From positions 1,922,001-1,986,000 of the forward strand of contig NW_024468913.1 in assembly GCF_011745365.1 (NCBI RefSeq): a DNA stretch of 64,000 bases, given 5' to 3'. A program made the position numbers and the translations under genes. A model generated the notes under the pieces. That model worked only from the letters and a program-made list of their open reading frames with translations, was not told where the DNA came from and ran no database searches. Shown piece after piece: positions 42,798-54,923 of the stretch (positions within the stretch are counted from its first letter, which is position 1; the number at the start of each line of letters is the position of its first letter). The stretch is from Cryphonectria parasitica EP155. Its lineage: Eukaryota; Ascomycota; Sordariomycetes; Diaporthales; Cryphonectriaceae.

Positions 42798-44817
42798 TCA
42801 GAGAGTATCAGCCCCTTCTAATATACCCAAGGCACCTCCTACCAGATGGAGACTGCCAGTGATGAAGACCTGCACTGTCTCCCCTTCCTTCAATGACTGA
42901 GCCAGGCTGCGGGCGTTATTGATGGTCTCTTCGATGCTGGGAACGACAGTGACGTTTGCCTTTGGATCAAGCTCTGCCCACCGTTCAGCAAAGCGATGCT
43001 GTACCGTCAACTTCTTGATAGCTTCCGGGTCATACTGATGGTTGACAAAATCTGAAAACACGGTCAGCCTCTGGGTACATCTGAATCAAGATTGTATATG
43101 TATAGGAGGGACGACTTACCTCGCTTGTAGCCTGTTGTCGCGTATGTAACGTTTGTGCAGAACATGACATGCTCAAATGACGACCCGCCATCCATCTGGG
43201 CGCCCGAGTGAAGCCCATCCAGAAAGTCAATGGCCTCCACCCTGCCCTGCTGGTTGAAGATTAGAAGCCTCGGGCCCGACCTGTAACGAGATTTAGTACC
43301 ATTCCCTCTCTCACACCCCCAAGTTCTCCAATGTTTGTCAGGCAAGAAGGACAATGGCTTACCTGCCCGCACACTCATCCTTGAACCACCTGGCCGCCAC
43401 CTTGAGACTATCCGTGGTATGAGCCCCATCAATACACCACCTGATCCGACCCTCCTCCTTCACCTCACATCTCCCCCTCCAGTTGACCTGTTCGATGGCA
43501 TCCTTGAACTCGACCGGCAAGGCGCCCTCGCTCCTCGTGAAACCATCCGGATCAACCCTCTCCAGCGCCGTCTCCGCCAGCGCAATAGCCAGACTGACAT
43601 TGCGCCTCTGGAACGCCGCGTCCGGCCTGACCCTGACATTCCCCTCCTTCAACCTCGGATCCACACCCACCACCCTCAGCTCGACCCCCTTCTCCGCCGC
43701 CCTGTGCCTCAGCACCTCCTCGGCACTCGGAAAAGCAACCTGCTCGACGGCAAACGCCCGACACCCAGTCTTCATGATGCCGGCCTTGTGCCACGCAATC
43801 TTGTCCACCATGTCCCCCAGGACAAACACGTGATCGATGCCCAGCGTGCTGATCCCCGTGCACACCGGCCTCTCGACCACGTTCGTGGCATCATACTCAC
43901 CGCCCACCCCGGTCTCGATGACCGCCGCGTCGACGCCCTCGCGCAGAAACACGTGGAAGGCCAGAAGGGTTAGGTAGCGCGCGTAGCTGGGCGTGGATCC
44001 AGGCTCGGCGTCGTCGGGGAAGAGGGAGGCAGTGTTTGCCGTTGATGATGATGACGATAACGATGAGGAAGAGGAGGAGGAAGAGGTGAGCAGGTCGTAC
44101 ACCTCGAAAAAGTACCTTGCGAAGAGGGCCTCCGAGATGGGTGCGCCGTCGAGGCGAATGCGCTCGCGGACGGCAATGAGGTGCGGGCTGGTGAGCAGGC
44201 CGATTCTGGAGGGCCGCGCGTGGGTGCGCTGGTGGTGGGAGAGGATGGATGCTACAAAGGCGCAGACGCTACCCTTGCCTTTGGTGCCGGCTACGTGGAT
44301 CACGTTGAGACGGTTGAGGTCTTCTGGCTAAGGAAAGTGAGACGCAGAAGAGAGAGTGCGTCTCTGATCAGTCCTTGGACAGAACAATAATAGAATGAAC
44401 AAGATAGGCGATAAAGGTCGACAGGAGAGGAGTGGAGGAGCTCACAGTGTGGCCCAGGCGCGCCCAGTAGGCCTTCATTTCTCGGATGCTGCTCTCATCA
44501 GGCCGGACGCCGGCTCTGCGCCGTGCCTCGATAATCGCGAACGGCGTCTGTAAGTTGTTGAGGGCATCGATTGCATCCTGCCATCTTGCAATTAATACAT
44601 TTCCGTCCAGCCTTATTGTATCCAGCGGTTCTCCCAAGTCATAGAACCAGGAGGATGAGAGATGGGCATGTGTGAGACTCACTGCGTACGTCCTATTGGG
44701 TGACGAGCTCATTTTGCGCCCTTGAAATACGCTATCTCTTTTCAGAACTGATACCAAAAAATGAGAGGACGAGGAGGACCAGGAGGACGGTGTGAATCTC
44801 GTCAGTACATGTTGCAT
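42798..44817 (-). CDS. Folylpolyglutamate synthase (Met7 type), copy 2
   Basis: Four exons, 44817-44446, 44327-43363, 43280-43120 and 43051-42798, give 583 residues. Blocks match copy 1: HVAGTKGKGSVCAF (135 on), TSPHLIAVRERIRLDG, ETGVGGEYDATN, GIDHVFVLGDM, AWHKAGIMK, RWCIDGAHTTDS, RLLIFNQQGR, FITGSLHLVGG. All catalytic motifs are present. A serine-rich insert ([11 protein letters not shown]...) follows YFFEVYD. The N-terminus from 44817 (residues 1-35) is Ser/Arg-rich and presequence-like. A second in-frame ATG at 44712 (residue 36, MSSSPNRTYAV) could serve a cytosolic form. It has three introns where copy 1 has none, so the pair is either an old duplication or a retrocopy of one member (inference). 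The FITGSLHLVGG tail is closer to yeast Met7 as I remember it than the copy 1 tail. Confidence 0.9.
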
Positions 44818-45280
44818 TGCAGGTCTTTTCTGCTTTAGGCCGGTGCACGTTGTAAGTTAAAGTAAGTAGTAGTAATAGTAGGCTTGTAAGTACTGCTGCA
44901 GTTGGGAGGTCGGAAAAGTCGCCGACCTGTGAAAGGGTTGAGCGCTGTGCCCCACCTCAGCATATTTTCAATTATTTGCTGTACGATGCTAGATCCGACC
45001 CGCGAGTGACCGAAGTCGGGGCGGTCGGGCAAGACAACAACAAATTAGCCCCAAGAACAGGCTCTCGTGTACAAAATGTGAAGAACGGCAGAAGTGTTTA
45101 CAAGACGGTTTTTGGATCTAGTATTGAGGCGTATGGCCAATTCCCTCAAATCCTGCACGTGAAAATAGACATTATGGAGGAGGGGAATATAAGTGGGAAA
45201 GGAGGGATATCTTCTGAATTTCGTACACCAGTACTGAGTAACATCTACAAGCTCTATGGCAGCTCTGGTCCAGAGCCATG
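44818..45280. other. Intergenic region FPGS copy 2 to ISM1
   Basis: 463 bases; promoter side of FPGS copy 2 and 3' flank of ISM1. Nothing else supported. Confidence 0.5.
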
Positions 45281-48200
45281 TTAGACAGTCTGGACCGCCT
45301 CCTCGCACCTCCCACATAATGCATCTTCCTGCGGCGCAACATACCGCCAACACCTTGGGCACTTGTGCTCTTTGGGCGGCAACACCCAGACTCTGCATGG
45401 CACCTCAACAAGGGAGCCATCGACAGCAGGGACACTAAAGTTGTCCTCATACATCCACTCCGGCGCTTCTGGAAATGGCTCGTTGATCTGTACCGACGAC
45501 ACGACGAAAAGGGTGCTGAGCTCATCTCGAAACTGCTCGAGACACTCCACGATAGCCGGAGCAGACGTCTCAACCACGATGGAGCATTGCAGCGAAGAGC
45601 CCATGAGCTTGTCTCTGCGCGCAGCCTCGGTCGTAGCCTTGATGCTCGCATGAACGGCTGATAGCACCGGTATGGCCTTGCGGAGCACAGCTTCGTCACC
45701 TGGCAGCCGGCTCTCGTCCATGAGGGGAGACTCGTAAAGTTGCCGGAGAGGGTGGATGGCATCTTTCTTCAGCCATTCTGGACAACAATCCCATGCCTCT
45801 TCGACAAGCAACGGCGTAATGGGCGCGAGCATGCGCATCATGCCCCAGAACACAGGCTCCAGCACGCTGGCCCCATCGCCGCAGTAGAGCCTGTCTTTCT
45901 TGGCCTCGATATAAAAGGCAGACAGCTCATTTACCACCCACCAATTTACCGCACTGATGCCTTTCTGGAACTCGAATCTGTCGTACGCTTTGCCGACTTG
46001 GCTCATCGTATCCCGCAGCTGTATGATTGCGATGTGGTCCGTGACTGTCAGCGGGAGTGTCCGAGCAGATTGGCGCATCAAGCCGAGCAACATCTTGATA
46101 ATGCGCCGGTACTTGATCAGGGACACATGCACCGACTCCAAGACCGGTGGACCTATCGCCACGTCGCGAGTGTAGTCGCTGCTGGTCGCCCATAGCCGAA
46201 GCGCATCTGGGCCGAGTGCTTCATAACGAGGACCGGAGTCTTGTGCCCCATTTTCCACCCCGTCTTCCTCGTCATCTTTGTGCCTATTTTTCCTCGGACG
46301 CAGTAGTTTTCCTTCCATGACATCTCTTGGGAGAATCATGTTCCCTAAGGACTTGGACATCTTCCTCCCCGAATTGTCCAGAGTGAACCCGTGTGTGATG
46401 AGGTGCTTGAACGGAGCCAGACCGACATCCTGCTCAACAAGACTGGGCTTTCCCGGTACACCTCTTTGAGCGGTCGCGGCTGCGACACGCGTCAACAAAC
46501 TGGACTGAAACCAGCCACGGTGCTGGTCGGTGCCCTCGAGGTAGACGTCAGCCCTGGCACCGCCCTCGTGAGTCCAGCTGCTGCCGCTATCGAACCAGAC
46601 GTCCATGGTATCAGTGCCACGCCGATACCCGTTACTACTGCCCTGCAGGGATGCCGGAATCCACTGCGGGTCACTCGGATCATCGGACCACCAGGCATCG
46701 GTACCTCTCTTCCGGATGACGGAGATGATATGCTTCACGCTCTCCTCGGTCATCACAGCATCGCCGTTGCTGTCGTACAAGGCAGGAATCGGAACGCCCC
46801 ACGCTCGCTGTCTTGAGATGCACCATTCACTGCGTCCCTTGACGAAGCTTTCCAGCCTCGTCTTACCGCTGGAGGGTATAAACTGCACATCATCAAGCGC
46901 CTTCAAGGCCGCGCCCTTGATACCTTCGACATCAGCAAACCACTGCGCCGTAGCCCTGATGATGACGGGCTTCTTTGTCCGCCAGTCAATGGGATATTTG
47001 TGCTGGTATTTGTGAATGTGTAGAGCATCCTTGCCCAAGAGGCCCAGCACTGTTGCATTTCCCCTACCCTGCGCAAAAAGGCCTTGCAGGGTCTCTGGGT
47101 TTTGCGGGTACGCCTCCGCGGTAAAATGACCACGGTCGTCCACTGGTGCAGAAATGTCCAGCCCAAGAGGCCTGCAGACCTCGTAGTCATCGTGGCCGTG
47201 GCCCGGCGCAAGATGGACCAAACCTGAACCAGAGTCGGCTGAGACAAAATCTGCATGTAAGATGGGCTGCTGAGGAGCTGCGTCTCCGTGCAGAGGATTC
47301 CGATACGTGAGATGACGCAGGTCGGCTCCTTTACATACGGCGATGATTGAAGTGTCCGTCGGGTGCCAACCCATGAATTCCCCGACCCTCGCATAGCAGT
47401 CCTTGGCCACTATGTACGCATTTTGCCCATCCTTGACAATAGCATACTCCAGCTCATCATGCACGGCAATGGCCTTGTTTGCCGGTAATGTCCAAGGTGT
47501 GGTGGTCCAGATGACGGCATACAGTTTGCGCTCGGAGTGGTCCCCAAGGAGCGTGGGCAGCGGGCCGTCAGCCGTGCTTAGTATTGGGAAGCGCACATAC
47601 GCCGCCGTAGACGTGTAGTTATCTTTGTACTCGATCTCGGCCTCCGCAAGCGCGGTGCGTGAGGAGGGCGACCAGTACACCGGTTTGAACCGTCGGTAGA
47701 TCAGACCCTTCTGGACCATATCCAGGAACAATTCAAGCTGCCTGATCTCGTACCCCGGGTCCATAGTCTTCCAACTGCTGTCCCAGTCGGCCATGACAGC
47801 AAATGACTTGAACTCCTCCATCTGCGACAGCACTGTCTCGTTCGCGAGATTCCGAGCCGCGGCGCGGATCTCTACGGGCGTCATGGCCGTGCTCGCCCCG
47901 CCATTGCTGCTGTTCTCGCTGCCAGTTTTCCCTGCAGCCAATCCAGAGGCAGCCTCGAGGGCCTTGAGCTCGATAGGCAGGCCATGACAGTCCCAGCCAG
48001 GCGCATATTGAACCCTGTGTCCCTGCTGCACCTTGACGCGCAGTATCGCGTCCTTGAGGATCTTGTTCAGCGCGTGGCCGACGTGGAGCGAGCCATTGGC
48101 GTACGGCGGGCCATCATGCAGGATGAAAGGTTTTTCATATTTTCGTTCGGTTGCTTGCCATTTGTACAAGTCGGTGGTGCAGCGCTGGAGATACCGTTCG

Positions 48201-48348
48201 TGATTTTGAGCTCTTGGGCGTGGCCTGTACGGGAGACAGAGAAATGGGACGTCAGTCTGTTGTCCGTCTGAAAACTGTAGAAGGGGACCTTGACTTACGG
48301 GAAAAGGATCTTGGGTAAATGTACGGTCGACTGCCACGATTTCGACAT
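45281..48348 (-). CDS. ISM1: Mitochondrial isoleucyl-tRNA synthetase
   Basis: Two exons, 48348-48299 and 48224-45281, give 997 residues. The start at 48348 (MSKSWQSTVHLPKILFP) splices to PRPRAQNHERYLQRC, rebuilding the conserved N-terminus. Reading straight through the intron is also open but inserts foreign sequence. The enzyme charges tRNA-Ile. The signature PYANGSLHVGHALNKILKD (HIGH motif HVGH at 64-67) and GRKMSKSLGNMILPRD (KMSKS near residue 637) are present, as are the editing domain and WDCHGLPIE. A C-terminal Zn-binding motif CPRCWRYV...CGRCEEAV is of the bacterial/mitochondrial type, which supports the mitochondrial rather than the cytosolic enzyme. The second intron boundary GTAAGT/GTACAG is canonical. 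Gene intact. Confidence 0.95.
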
Positions 48349-49669
48349 GATCCTCTCCGAAAACCCATTTCACGTTCTCGTCGCTGGCGGCATGGCTAGA
48401 TCAGATATGTTCTTATTCCCTGTTCCACGACGACGCGTTCAAAAAACCCTTCGAGCTACGCACCCCATTTATGAGGGTTAGGGTTGCTGGGCCCCTGCAT
48501 GCCAAGGCGCCTCCAGCGTCTCGCTTATCGTCTAACATACAAAACAACCCACTGGCCAACGAAAGATACAGTGCTGAGGACCACCAACAATTATCTACTT
48601 ACTCGTGAGAACCAGATCGGCACAATATCTGACAATCCCATTTTGGACAATAGCAGATCCTCGAATAGGTCCCTGACTGTAATGAGACCCAATCTCAAAC
48701 CTGACAACACACGTCCTGTTTCGGTATCTTTGTCCGTAGGATCTGCTATGCTCAGACTTGAATCAGGCCAGCCTACGTGCCTACATACAGTAGAGCCCCT
48801 GTACACAAGAGATCTGCCACGTTTGAATATATTTATTGAGCTCCTCGGATCCGACCTCTGAGACTATGAAAAAGGCGGAAATTGGCGACCAAGCAGCTCG
48901 TTCCTACGCCTGATCGTTGTCTCCACCACAGCTGTGCGCTACCTATTCTTGTATATAAGCTTCGTATGTACCAAGTACATAGTAAACAAGACTGACTGGA
49001 AATAGGAAATTCGTATAGCTCATACAGTATCGAGTGTGGTCGTGTGCGAGCCGACCCACTCTGACCCATCTGAAATCACAGAGTGCATGTCCGCACCACG
49101 CCATACAGGGTCCTTGAATAGAGTTTACCTGGGTTCACTCTCAGCTTCTTGGCCCTATTCCCACGTGCTGCCCCTTCTTGCTTCATTCTGAGTATGCACA
49201 AGTTATTGATAAGCGAGTCATGCTGCACATGATCTTTGCGAGGATTCAGTTCTCAGCATCGATTCAAGAGGATGAACAGATCTGTTGGCCGTGTGACGGT
49301 AGCACGGCATCTCTCTCTCTCTCTCTCTTCAACTATTTGTTCGCTAGGTAGGATCGAAATCCCAGATGGGAGCTGGGTCCTTCAAGGGGCACCTAGATAA
49401 GAGGGAACCTTTCTTAGGCATAGTGGTAATCAGACTGGAGAAGTCAAGGCTATATGGACCCATACTTTCGGCGGTGGTAGCTACTGCATCAGGTTGGGGT
49501 TATAAGGAGAAAAGGGAGACATACATAGTACGTCCCCATAGAGAGAGAGAGAGATGGATGCGTATAAAGATATACCCTCCTTCTCCCGTGAATTGTCATA
49601 TAGTCTCTCCGCTAGGCTGTAGAATTTTCTTCATCCCATTGGTCAATCCCGAAGAGCCCCCTCGTCAAG
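48349..49669. promoter_or_regulatory. Divergent intergenic region ISM1 to glycosyltransferase
   Basis: 1.3 kb between divergent starts. It contains a (CT)n microsatellite at 49310-49328 and a short AG-rich run at 49539-49554 in the glycosyltransferase leader. No supported gene; the 125-residue open frame at 48484-48861 has no family-like features. Confidence 0.5.
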
Positions 49670-50743
49670 ATGGCCGCACCCAAGAAGATTCTTTTCATCT
49701 GCTCCAGCGATTATGGCCAGGCCAATGTTATCCTGGCGACCTCGTACGCCCTTATGGCAACGGGAGCACCTCTTGAGATGCACGTCGCATCAGAGCATCC
49801 CATGAAGCCAGAGGTCGAACACACGATGGCGTTAGCAGACGAAACAATCAAGACAGCCGCGCCGTACAAACTTCACTTCCACGGCATCACGGGCGTGTCC
49901 CACTTCGAAGCAATGTCACGACCACAAGCAGGTGTCATGGACGCCTGGTCACTCCCCTTGCCAAATTTCTCGAATGCGTCAGTCTTCATGGGCCGTTTCT
50001 CTTACGGTGCCATGCCCTGGGAGCCGGAGGAGGTTGTTGATCTTTATGCCCAGACTGTCAGCATCATCAAGGAGGTTCAGCCTGAACTAACAGTCATCGA
50101 CCCTCTCTACCTGCCCGGACTCACTGCGGCACACTATCTTAAGGTCAAGTGGACCGTATTAGCTCCCAATACCATCAAGGACTTTGCCGTACCATGCCAG
50201 CCCAAGGGCGCAGCTCTGTGGAAATACCCGGTCATCGGCTCTGGCCTCCCATATCCGGTGCCATGGTCTCAGATGGCACATAATATAGGGCTCACGCTCA
50301 TCCTCGCCAAGACGATGCTGACCGACAACCGGACCAAGACGGCAGTGAGGCTCCTGCGAGAGCACACCGGTGACGAGAACCTACAGATGATGTCCTTGGC
50401 CGAGCTGGGCGTGGTCCACGCGCCGCCTCCCGGGCTGAGGCTCATCAGCGCCTTCTCGCCGGACCTAGACTACCCTCTCGATATCATTCCCAGCCACGTC
50501 ATTCCGGTCGGGCCAATCGTGCGATACGCAAAAAAGCTGGCTGATATTGACCCCACGCTGGACCAATGGCTTTCGAGGGGCCCAACGGTGTACATCAACC
50601 TGGGCACACAGTTGAAGATGACGCCGGCTGAGGCGCTGGAGATGGCGCTGTCCGTGCGTGATCTCCTTGACGCGGCCGGTGCATCCTCCAAGATGCAAGT
50701 TCTCTGGAAGCTGAAGCGCAAGGCAGGGGATGCCAAGGACGGT

Positions 50744-50774
<31 letters not shown>

Positions 50775-51229
50775 GGGACGATTGCTCCTTCGAAGGCGAG
50801 TGGAAGGTTGTGCACGACACACTGTTGCCTGAGATTGAGACCGGCCGTGTGCGTATCACGTCCTGGGTCAAGGCAGACCCGTGCTCGATCCTGTTATCTG
50901 GACGTGTCGTCTGCTCTGTGCACCACGGAGGCGCAAATTCACACCATGAAGCGTTGGCAGCCGGAGTACCACAAGTCGTGCTACCGTCATGGATCGACTG
51001 TTACGACTTTGGAAACCGCGTCGAGCTAAACGGCGTGGGCATCAGGGCGAACAAGACTGCGGCCCCGCGGTGGGCGCGTGCGGAGCTGGGCACGGCACTG
51101 AAGGACATTCTGATCGGAGAGAAAGCTGTCGCGTTCCGAGAAAACGCAAAGAAGCTGGCCGAGAAGCACCCAGAGCATGCAGGACGGACTAAGGCTGCGG
51201 ATGTCATCTTGGACATCCTAAACACATGA
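49670..51229 (+). CDS. GT1 family UDP-glycosyltransferase
   Basis: Single exon, 519 residues. The N-terminal Rossmann half starts ILFICSSDYGQANVILATSYALMATG, typical of the acceptor-binding domain. The C-terminal half has TVYINLGTQLKMT and the nucleotide-sugar binding region SILLSGRVVCSVHHGGANSHHEALAAGVPQVVLPSW, where the HHGGANS.HEAL.AGVPQ pattern corresponds to the UGT signature. There is no signal peptide or C-terminal membrane anchor, so it is probably cytosolic, as many fungal small-molecule glycosyltransferases are. Acceptor unknown. A run of ten AGC codons (50744-50773) inserts Ser10 into the donor domain before the EGEWK.VHD block. The putative catalytic His near residue 20 of animal/plant UGTs is not obvious (Ser/Asp there), which leaves the mechanism open. 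Confidence 0.88.
50744..50773 (+). repeat. (AGC)10 trinucleotide repeat inside the glycosyltransferase gene
   Basis: Ten uninterrupted AGC triplets coding serine, in frame. Likely length-variable between strains. Confidence 0.95.
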
Positions 51230-51827
51230 TAATAGGCTCTAGGAGAGACACACGGATTGTTTGAAGCCTTTGCCAACTATTGGGTTTTTCTTTGTCTTTT
51301 TTTTTTTTTTTGTGTCTGGTCCTTTTTCTTCGAACGTTGTTCTTTGGATGGGAGGGCAGTGCTTCTTAATGTTAGACAGATGGTCATGATATGTTTGATA
51401 ATACATGCTCTCTTCCATACTTGCTGAGAGTTTTTATAATTTAGTTCAAAACATAGACGTGTTGTCATAGTACACAAGAGTTGAGGAGTGCCGTAGGCAC
51501 TGGAACTGGCTATAGACCCCTGCAAGCGTAGGCTATAAATGGGCGGCTGGCTAATAGCTTCCAGTCGGGGGAGCCTTTGCTTGAGCCGCTATTACAGTAG
51601 CTCACCCCAGTGACGCGATCCCACCTGAGAGCTCTCTGAGCTTCCCCAAAGTCCAACCCTCAACCTTAAACGGACGCCACGGCTGACATCCACCTTTGAC
51701 CCCTCTTGATCATTCCTGTGCCCCCAACAGAACATTTTTCTGACCTCTGCCAAATGGCAGACAGTTAGTTCTCTCTCTGCGTTGACAGACCGCGCTGAAG
51801 CACCATGATTTCCGACCACCAGCAGCC
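51230..51827. other. Intergenic region glycosyltransferase to ZZ/EF-hand gene
   Basis: About 600 bases with a poly-T run near 51297-51311 in the 3' flank of the glycosyltransferase gene. No supported gene. Confidence 0.5.
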
Positions 51828-54800
51828 ATGGATTCGACCTCTTCAGCCGCTGCGACCTTGACGCGCCCACGTCTCGCCATCCAGGTCATTACGGGGCTCG
51901 CTGCTGGCTTCATCATCTACCAAGCCTGGAAGCAGCAGTCTCGACAGGCATCTTCTGCATCTGCAGCCACTACTAACGGAACCAACAGTACCGGCCTGCA
52001 TCGGAGTAATGCAGTCCGCAGAACGGAGCGAAACAACCGACGGCGGATCGAAGGGGCCATCGATGACCTTGTAAACTCGGGCTACGGCATCGAGCAGCGA
52101 CAACACCTCGAGGGCCTCCTTCGGCGACACTTCAACCAGCCAAACGACCAGACGACTTTGGATGCAGCACCCGTCGAATTCGATGGCCCAGATGCTGTCA
52201 CGCAGCCCGACGAGAATGTAAACGTTCCGGAGCCACAACTGCCCCCTGCCACAGAGCCGGGTGAGAACGACCGCAGAGCCGAGACGGTAGCTGGAGACGA
52301 GCCATCGCTGCACTCCGAGTGGCAAGACGACCCATGGACAGTGCCGCCCCGCTCAGGTCACAACATCGTTGGCCTGCTGTTCAGGGTCTCGGAGGATAAC
52401 GCCCGGCGCAATGCCTACGTCCACCGGGGCTGCATGTGCAATGCCTGCGGGCTCCTGCCCATCCGCGGTATACGCTATCGTTGTGCCAACTGCGCCGATT
52501 TTGACCTCTGCGAGACGTGCGAGTCTCAGGGCTTGCATATCAAGACACACGTGTTCTACAAGGTCAGGGTCCCCGCGCCGCCCTTCGGTCCGAAATCGAT
52601 GCAACCTGTGTGGTACCCTGGCGACCCGGATACAGCCCTCAGAAGCCTGCCCAACCCGCTCATCAGGCATCTGGCGAGGGAGACGGGCTTTGAACGACCC
52701 GAGCTGGAGGCTCTGTGGGAGCAGTGGACCTTCATTGCAGCTACCGAGTGGAGGGACGACCCAGATGAACTGTACCTAGCTGCAGATCGCAAGACGTTCG
52801 AGAGATACCTCGTGCCTTCGAGTGGCACGAAGCGCACCACACCAAACCTGATTCACGACCGAATGTTTGCTTTCTACGACACCAACGGCGACGATCTGAT
52901 CAGCTTTCCCGAATTTCTCAAGGGATTGTCCTACAAGAAAGGCAAAGAGAGACTTGAGAGGATATTCAAGGGCTACGATATCGACGGCGATGGCTACATA
53001 TCTCGAAGGGACTGTCTGCGGATGTTCCGAACCTACTACGTCTTGTACAAGCAAATGCACGCAGACGTGATCGAAGGCTTAGACCAGCAAGCTCTGCACA
53101 ATACTGACACCCAACAGCTTGTCACTGGAAGGCAGCCGCTCAGCAGCCACTTCGGCCGTGAAGGCCGGGTGCCTGAAGCTGACCATGGACGCAGGATGGA
53201 AGGCAAAGTTTTTCACAGCAACGGCGAAGTGTTTATTAACGATGACAAATTCAATGTTGTGAACGAGACCCGGCCGGATGTTGGAAACCGCGAGGAGATC
53301 CTTTCCAGCCTTTTCAGCCAGGGCGGAGACATCGACCACGGCAGCAGGTTCTATGCGTCCACCTCCGAGCACGTCACCTCTCCTACCGGGGAGGACGTAT
53401 CACATATCCACTTTGAGGCGTTGCTCAACCCGCCGACACAAGTCGCAGAACTGGTGAACTTGTTGGTTGGCGAGTCGCGCAACATCCAGCCTGGTGAGAT
53501 CTCTCCAGACAATCGTGAGGAACAGCAGAACAGTCATGATAGCGGCAGCGAGGAAGATACGTCCGTGGAAGAAGACGACACGGAAGCACCCAGACCACCA
53601 CTCGAAGGAGCCGCGTCGGGTCTGCCGGCAAATGCATCTCTGGGATTCTCTGCTGCTACGACGAACGGCGTTACTTCCTCTGAGGTTGCCTCCTCTCCAA
53701 CTGCCGCTGTGCTGCGGGAAGCTGGTGACGAGCGGTGGACCAACAGGCCCCCAACTGAGAGTCAGCTGAGGGCTCGGCACTTTCGTCTCGAAGCTCACAG
53801 AAAGTGGGCGATGGACAGGAAGCTGCGGGATGCCGTGAGGAAAAAGTTGTTCGATCGCTGGAGGAAGCGCACTTTCTACCTGATGGAAGAGGAGGGCACG
53901 TCACCGCCAGAAGGATTTGATGCCGATGAGGACGTTCTTGCAGATATCACTGCAACCGAGGGGTTCGAGTCCAAGGACGGACAGCCTGCCCTGTCTGCCC
54001 GGTCGAGGTCATCATCCAAGGTTCGCTTTGCCGAGGACACCGACGACTACGAGGTCAGATCCAACCCATCCACGTCGTCGAGGAGCGTGCCAGAGCGTTG
54101 GGGAGGAATGGATATACCTGATGCTGAGAGAGATATGGGGAAGGAGATTCTCTACGTTGTGACGCAGCAGGCCTTTAACGAGATCCTCGATGTCCTTTTC
54201 AAAGAAAAGGAAGATCTTGCTGTCAAGGCTGCGCAGTCCAAGGAATGGAGGGATGCATACCGAGACGTCCTGGACTCCTTTGACCCGGATCAACCATTAC
54301 GGGCACCTTCGCAACCTACCCCTCAGCAATCCGGAACGGGAGTCAGCTTCGGAATCGTCGTTGAGGTCGATGAGAACAAACCGATCCAGGATAGAAACGT
54401 GGACGAGCTTCTCGCGACTGCAGGATACGAAGTCGACGAAACTCTGGCGGTGGACGGGACTGTGGTGGAGCGCGAGGACGAAGACGAAGTTGACACGAGT
54501 GCAGACGAAGAGGACCACTTGGAGGAGACGTCTGAGAACGGTTCAGCACACATGATGGACGCGACCTCGTATCGTGACCCGACCATGCCTCAATTTCGTC
54601 CCAACTGTGACGCGGATCTCCGTCGGACTGACACCACCCCGCATTCCGACCAGCGTCAGCAGGCTGCAGAAATGAAGGGCTTCAACTGCGCCCAGCCCAG
54701 TCTCAATAGCCCACCGCCACAAAAAGGACGACCCCTGACACGCCCGGACCGCTCGGTTCTTGTCGAATGGAAAAAACTGGACGCCGCTGAGGCGGAAGCC

Positions 54801-54923
54801 AAGGAGCGCGGCGGGTGGGGCCGGTTGACGCTGGCTGAATTCAAGGAGATTTGGCATCGCGAGGAGAGCGGACACCACCGGCTGGACTATCTGGGGACGT
54901 GGATCGACTTTTGCATACCTTAG
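51828..54923 (+). CDS. Membrane-anchored ZZ zinc-finger and EF-hand protein
   Basis: Single exon, 1031 residues, ATG in context CAGCCATGGAT. A hydrophobic segment (about 17-35, LAIQVITGLAAGFIIYQAW) near the N-terminus is a likely membrane anchor. A ZZ-type zinc finger lies at about 197-245 (HRGCMCNACGLLPIRGIRYRC.NC..FDLCETC......H). Two EF-hands follow, DTNGDDLISFPEF (about 349-361) and DIDGDGYISRRDC (about 386-398), with standard calcium ligands. The rest is acidic and low-complexity, apart from a conserved basic block (RKWAMDRKLRDAVRKKLFDRWRKR, residues about 660-685) and a C-terminal helical region. The combination suggests a calcium-responsive scaffold at an internal membrane (inference); fungal homologues are generally uncharacterised. 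Nothing looks truncated. Confidence 0.9.
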   Translation: MDSTSSAAATLTRPRLAIQVITGLAAGFIIYQAWKQQSRQASSASAATTNGTNSTGLHRSNAVRRTERNNRRRIEGAIDDLVNSGYGIEQRQHLEGLLRRHFNQPNDQTTLDAAPVEFDGPDAVTQPDENVNVPEPQLPPATEPGENDRRAETVAGDEPSLHSEWQDDPWTVPPRSGHNIVGLLFRVSEDNARRNAYVHRGCMCNACGLLPIRGIRYRCANCADFDLCETCESQGLHIKTHVFYKVRVPAPPFGPKSMQPVWYPGDPDTALRSLPNPLIRHLARETGFERPELEALWEQWTFIAATEWRDDPDELYLAADRKTFERYLVPSSGTKRTTPNLIHDRMFAFYDTNGDDLISFPEFLKGLSYKKGKERLERIFKGYDIDGDGYISRRDCLRMFRTYYVLYKQMHADVIEGLDQQALHNTDTQQLVTGRQPLSSHFGREGRVPEADHGRRMEGKVFHSNGEVFINDDKFNVVNETRPDVGNREEILSSLFSQGGDIDHGSRFYASTSEHVTSPTGEDVSHIHFEALLNPPTQVAELVNLLVGESRNIQPGEISPDNREEQQNSHDSGSEEDTSVEEDDTEAPRPPLEGAASGLPANASLGFSAATTNGVTSSEVASSPTAAVLREAGDERWTNRPPTESQLRARHFRLEAHRKWAMDRKLRDAVRKKLFDRWRKRTFYLMEEEGTSPPEGFDADEDVLADITATEGFESKDGQPALSARSRSSSKVRFAEDTDDYEVRSNPSTSSRSVPERWGGMDIPDAERDMGKEILYVVTQQAFNEILDVLFKEKEDLAVKAAQSKEWRDAYRDVLDSFDPDQPLRAPSQPTPQQSGTGVSFGIVVEVDENKPIQDRNVDELLATAGYEVDETLAVDGTVVEREDEDEVDTSADEEDHLEETSENGSAHMMDATSYRDPTMPQFRPNCDADLRRTDTTPHSDQRQQAAEMKGFNCAQPSLNSPPPQKGRPLTRPDRSVLVEWKKLDAAEAEAKERGGWGRLTLAEFKEIWHREESGHHRLDYLGTWIDFCIP

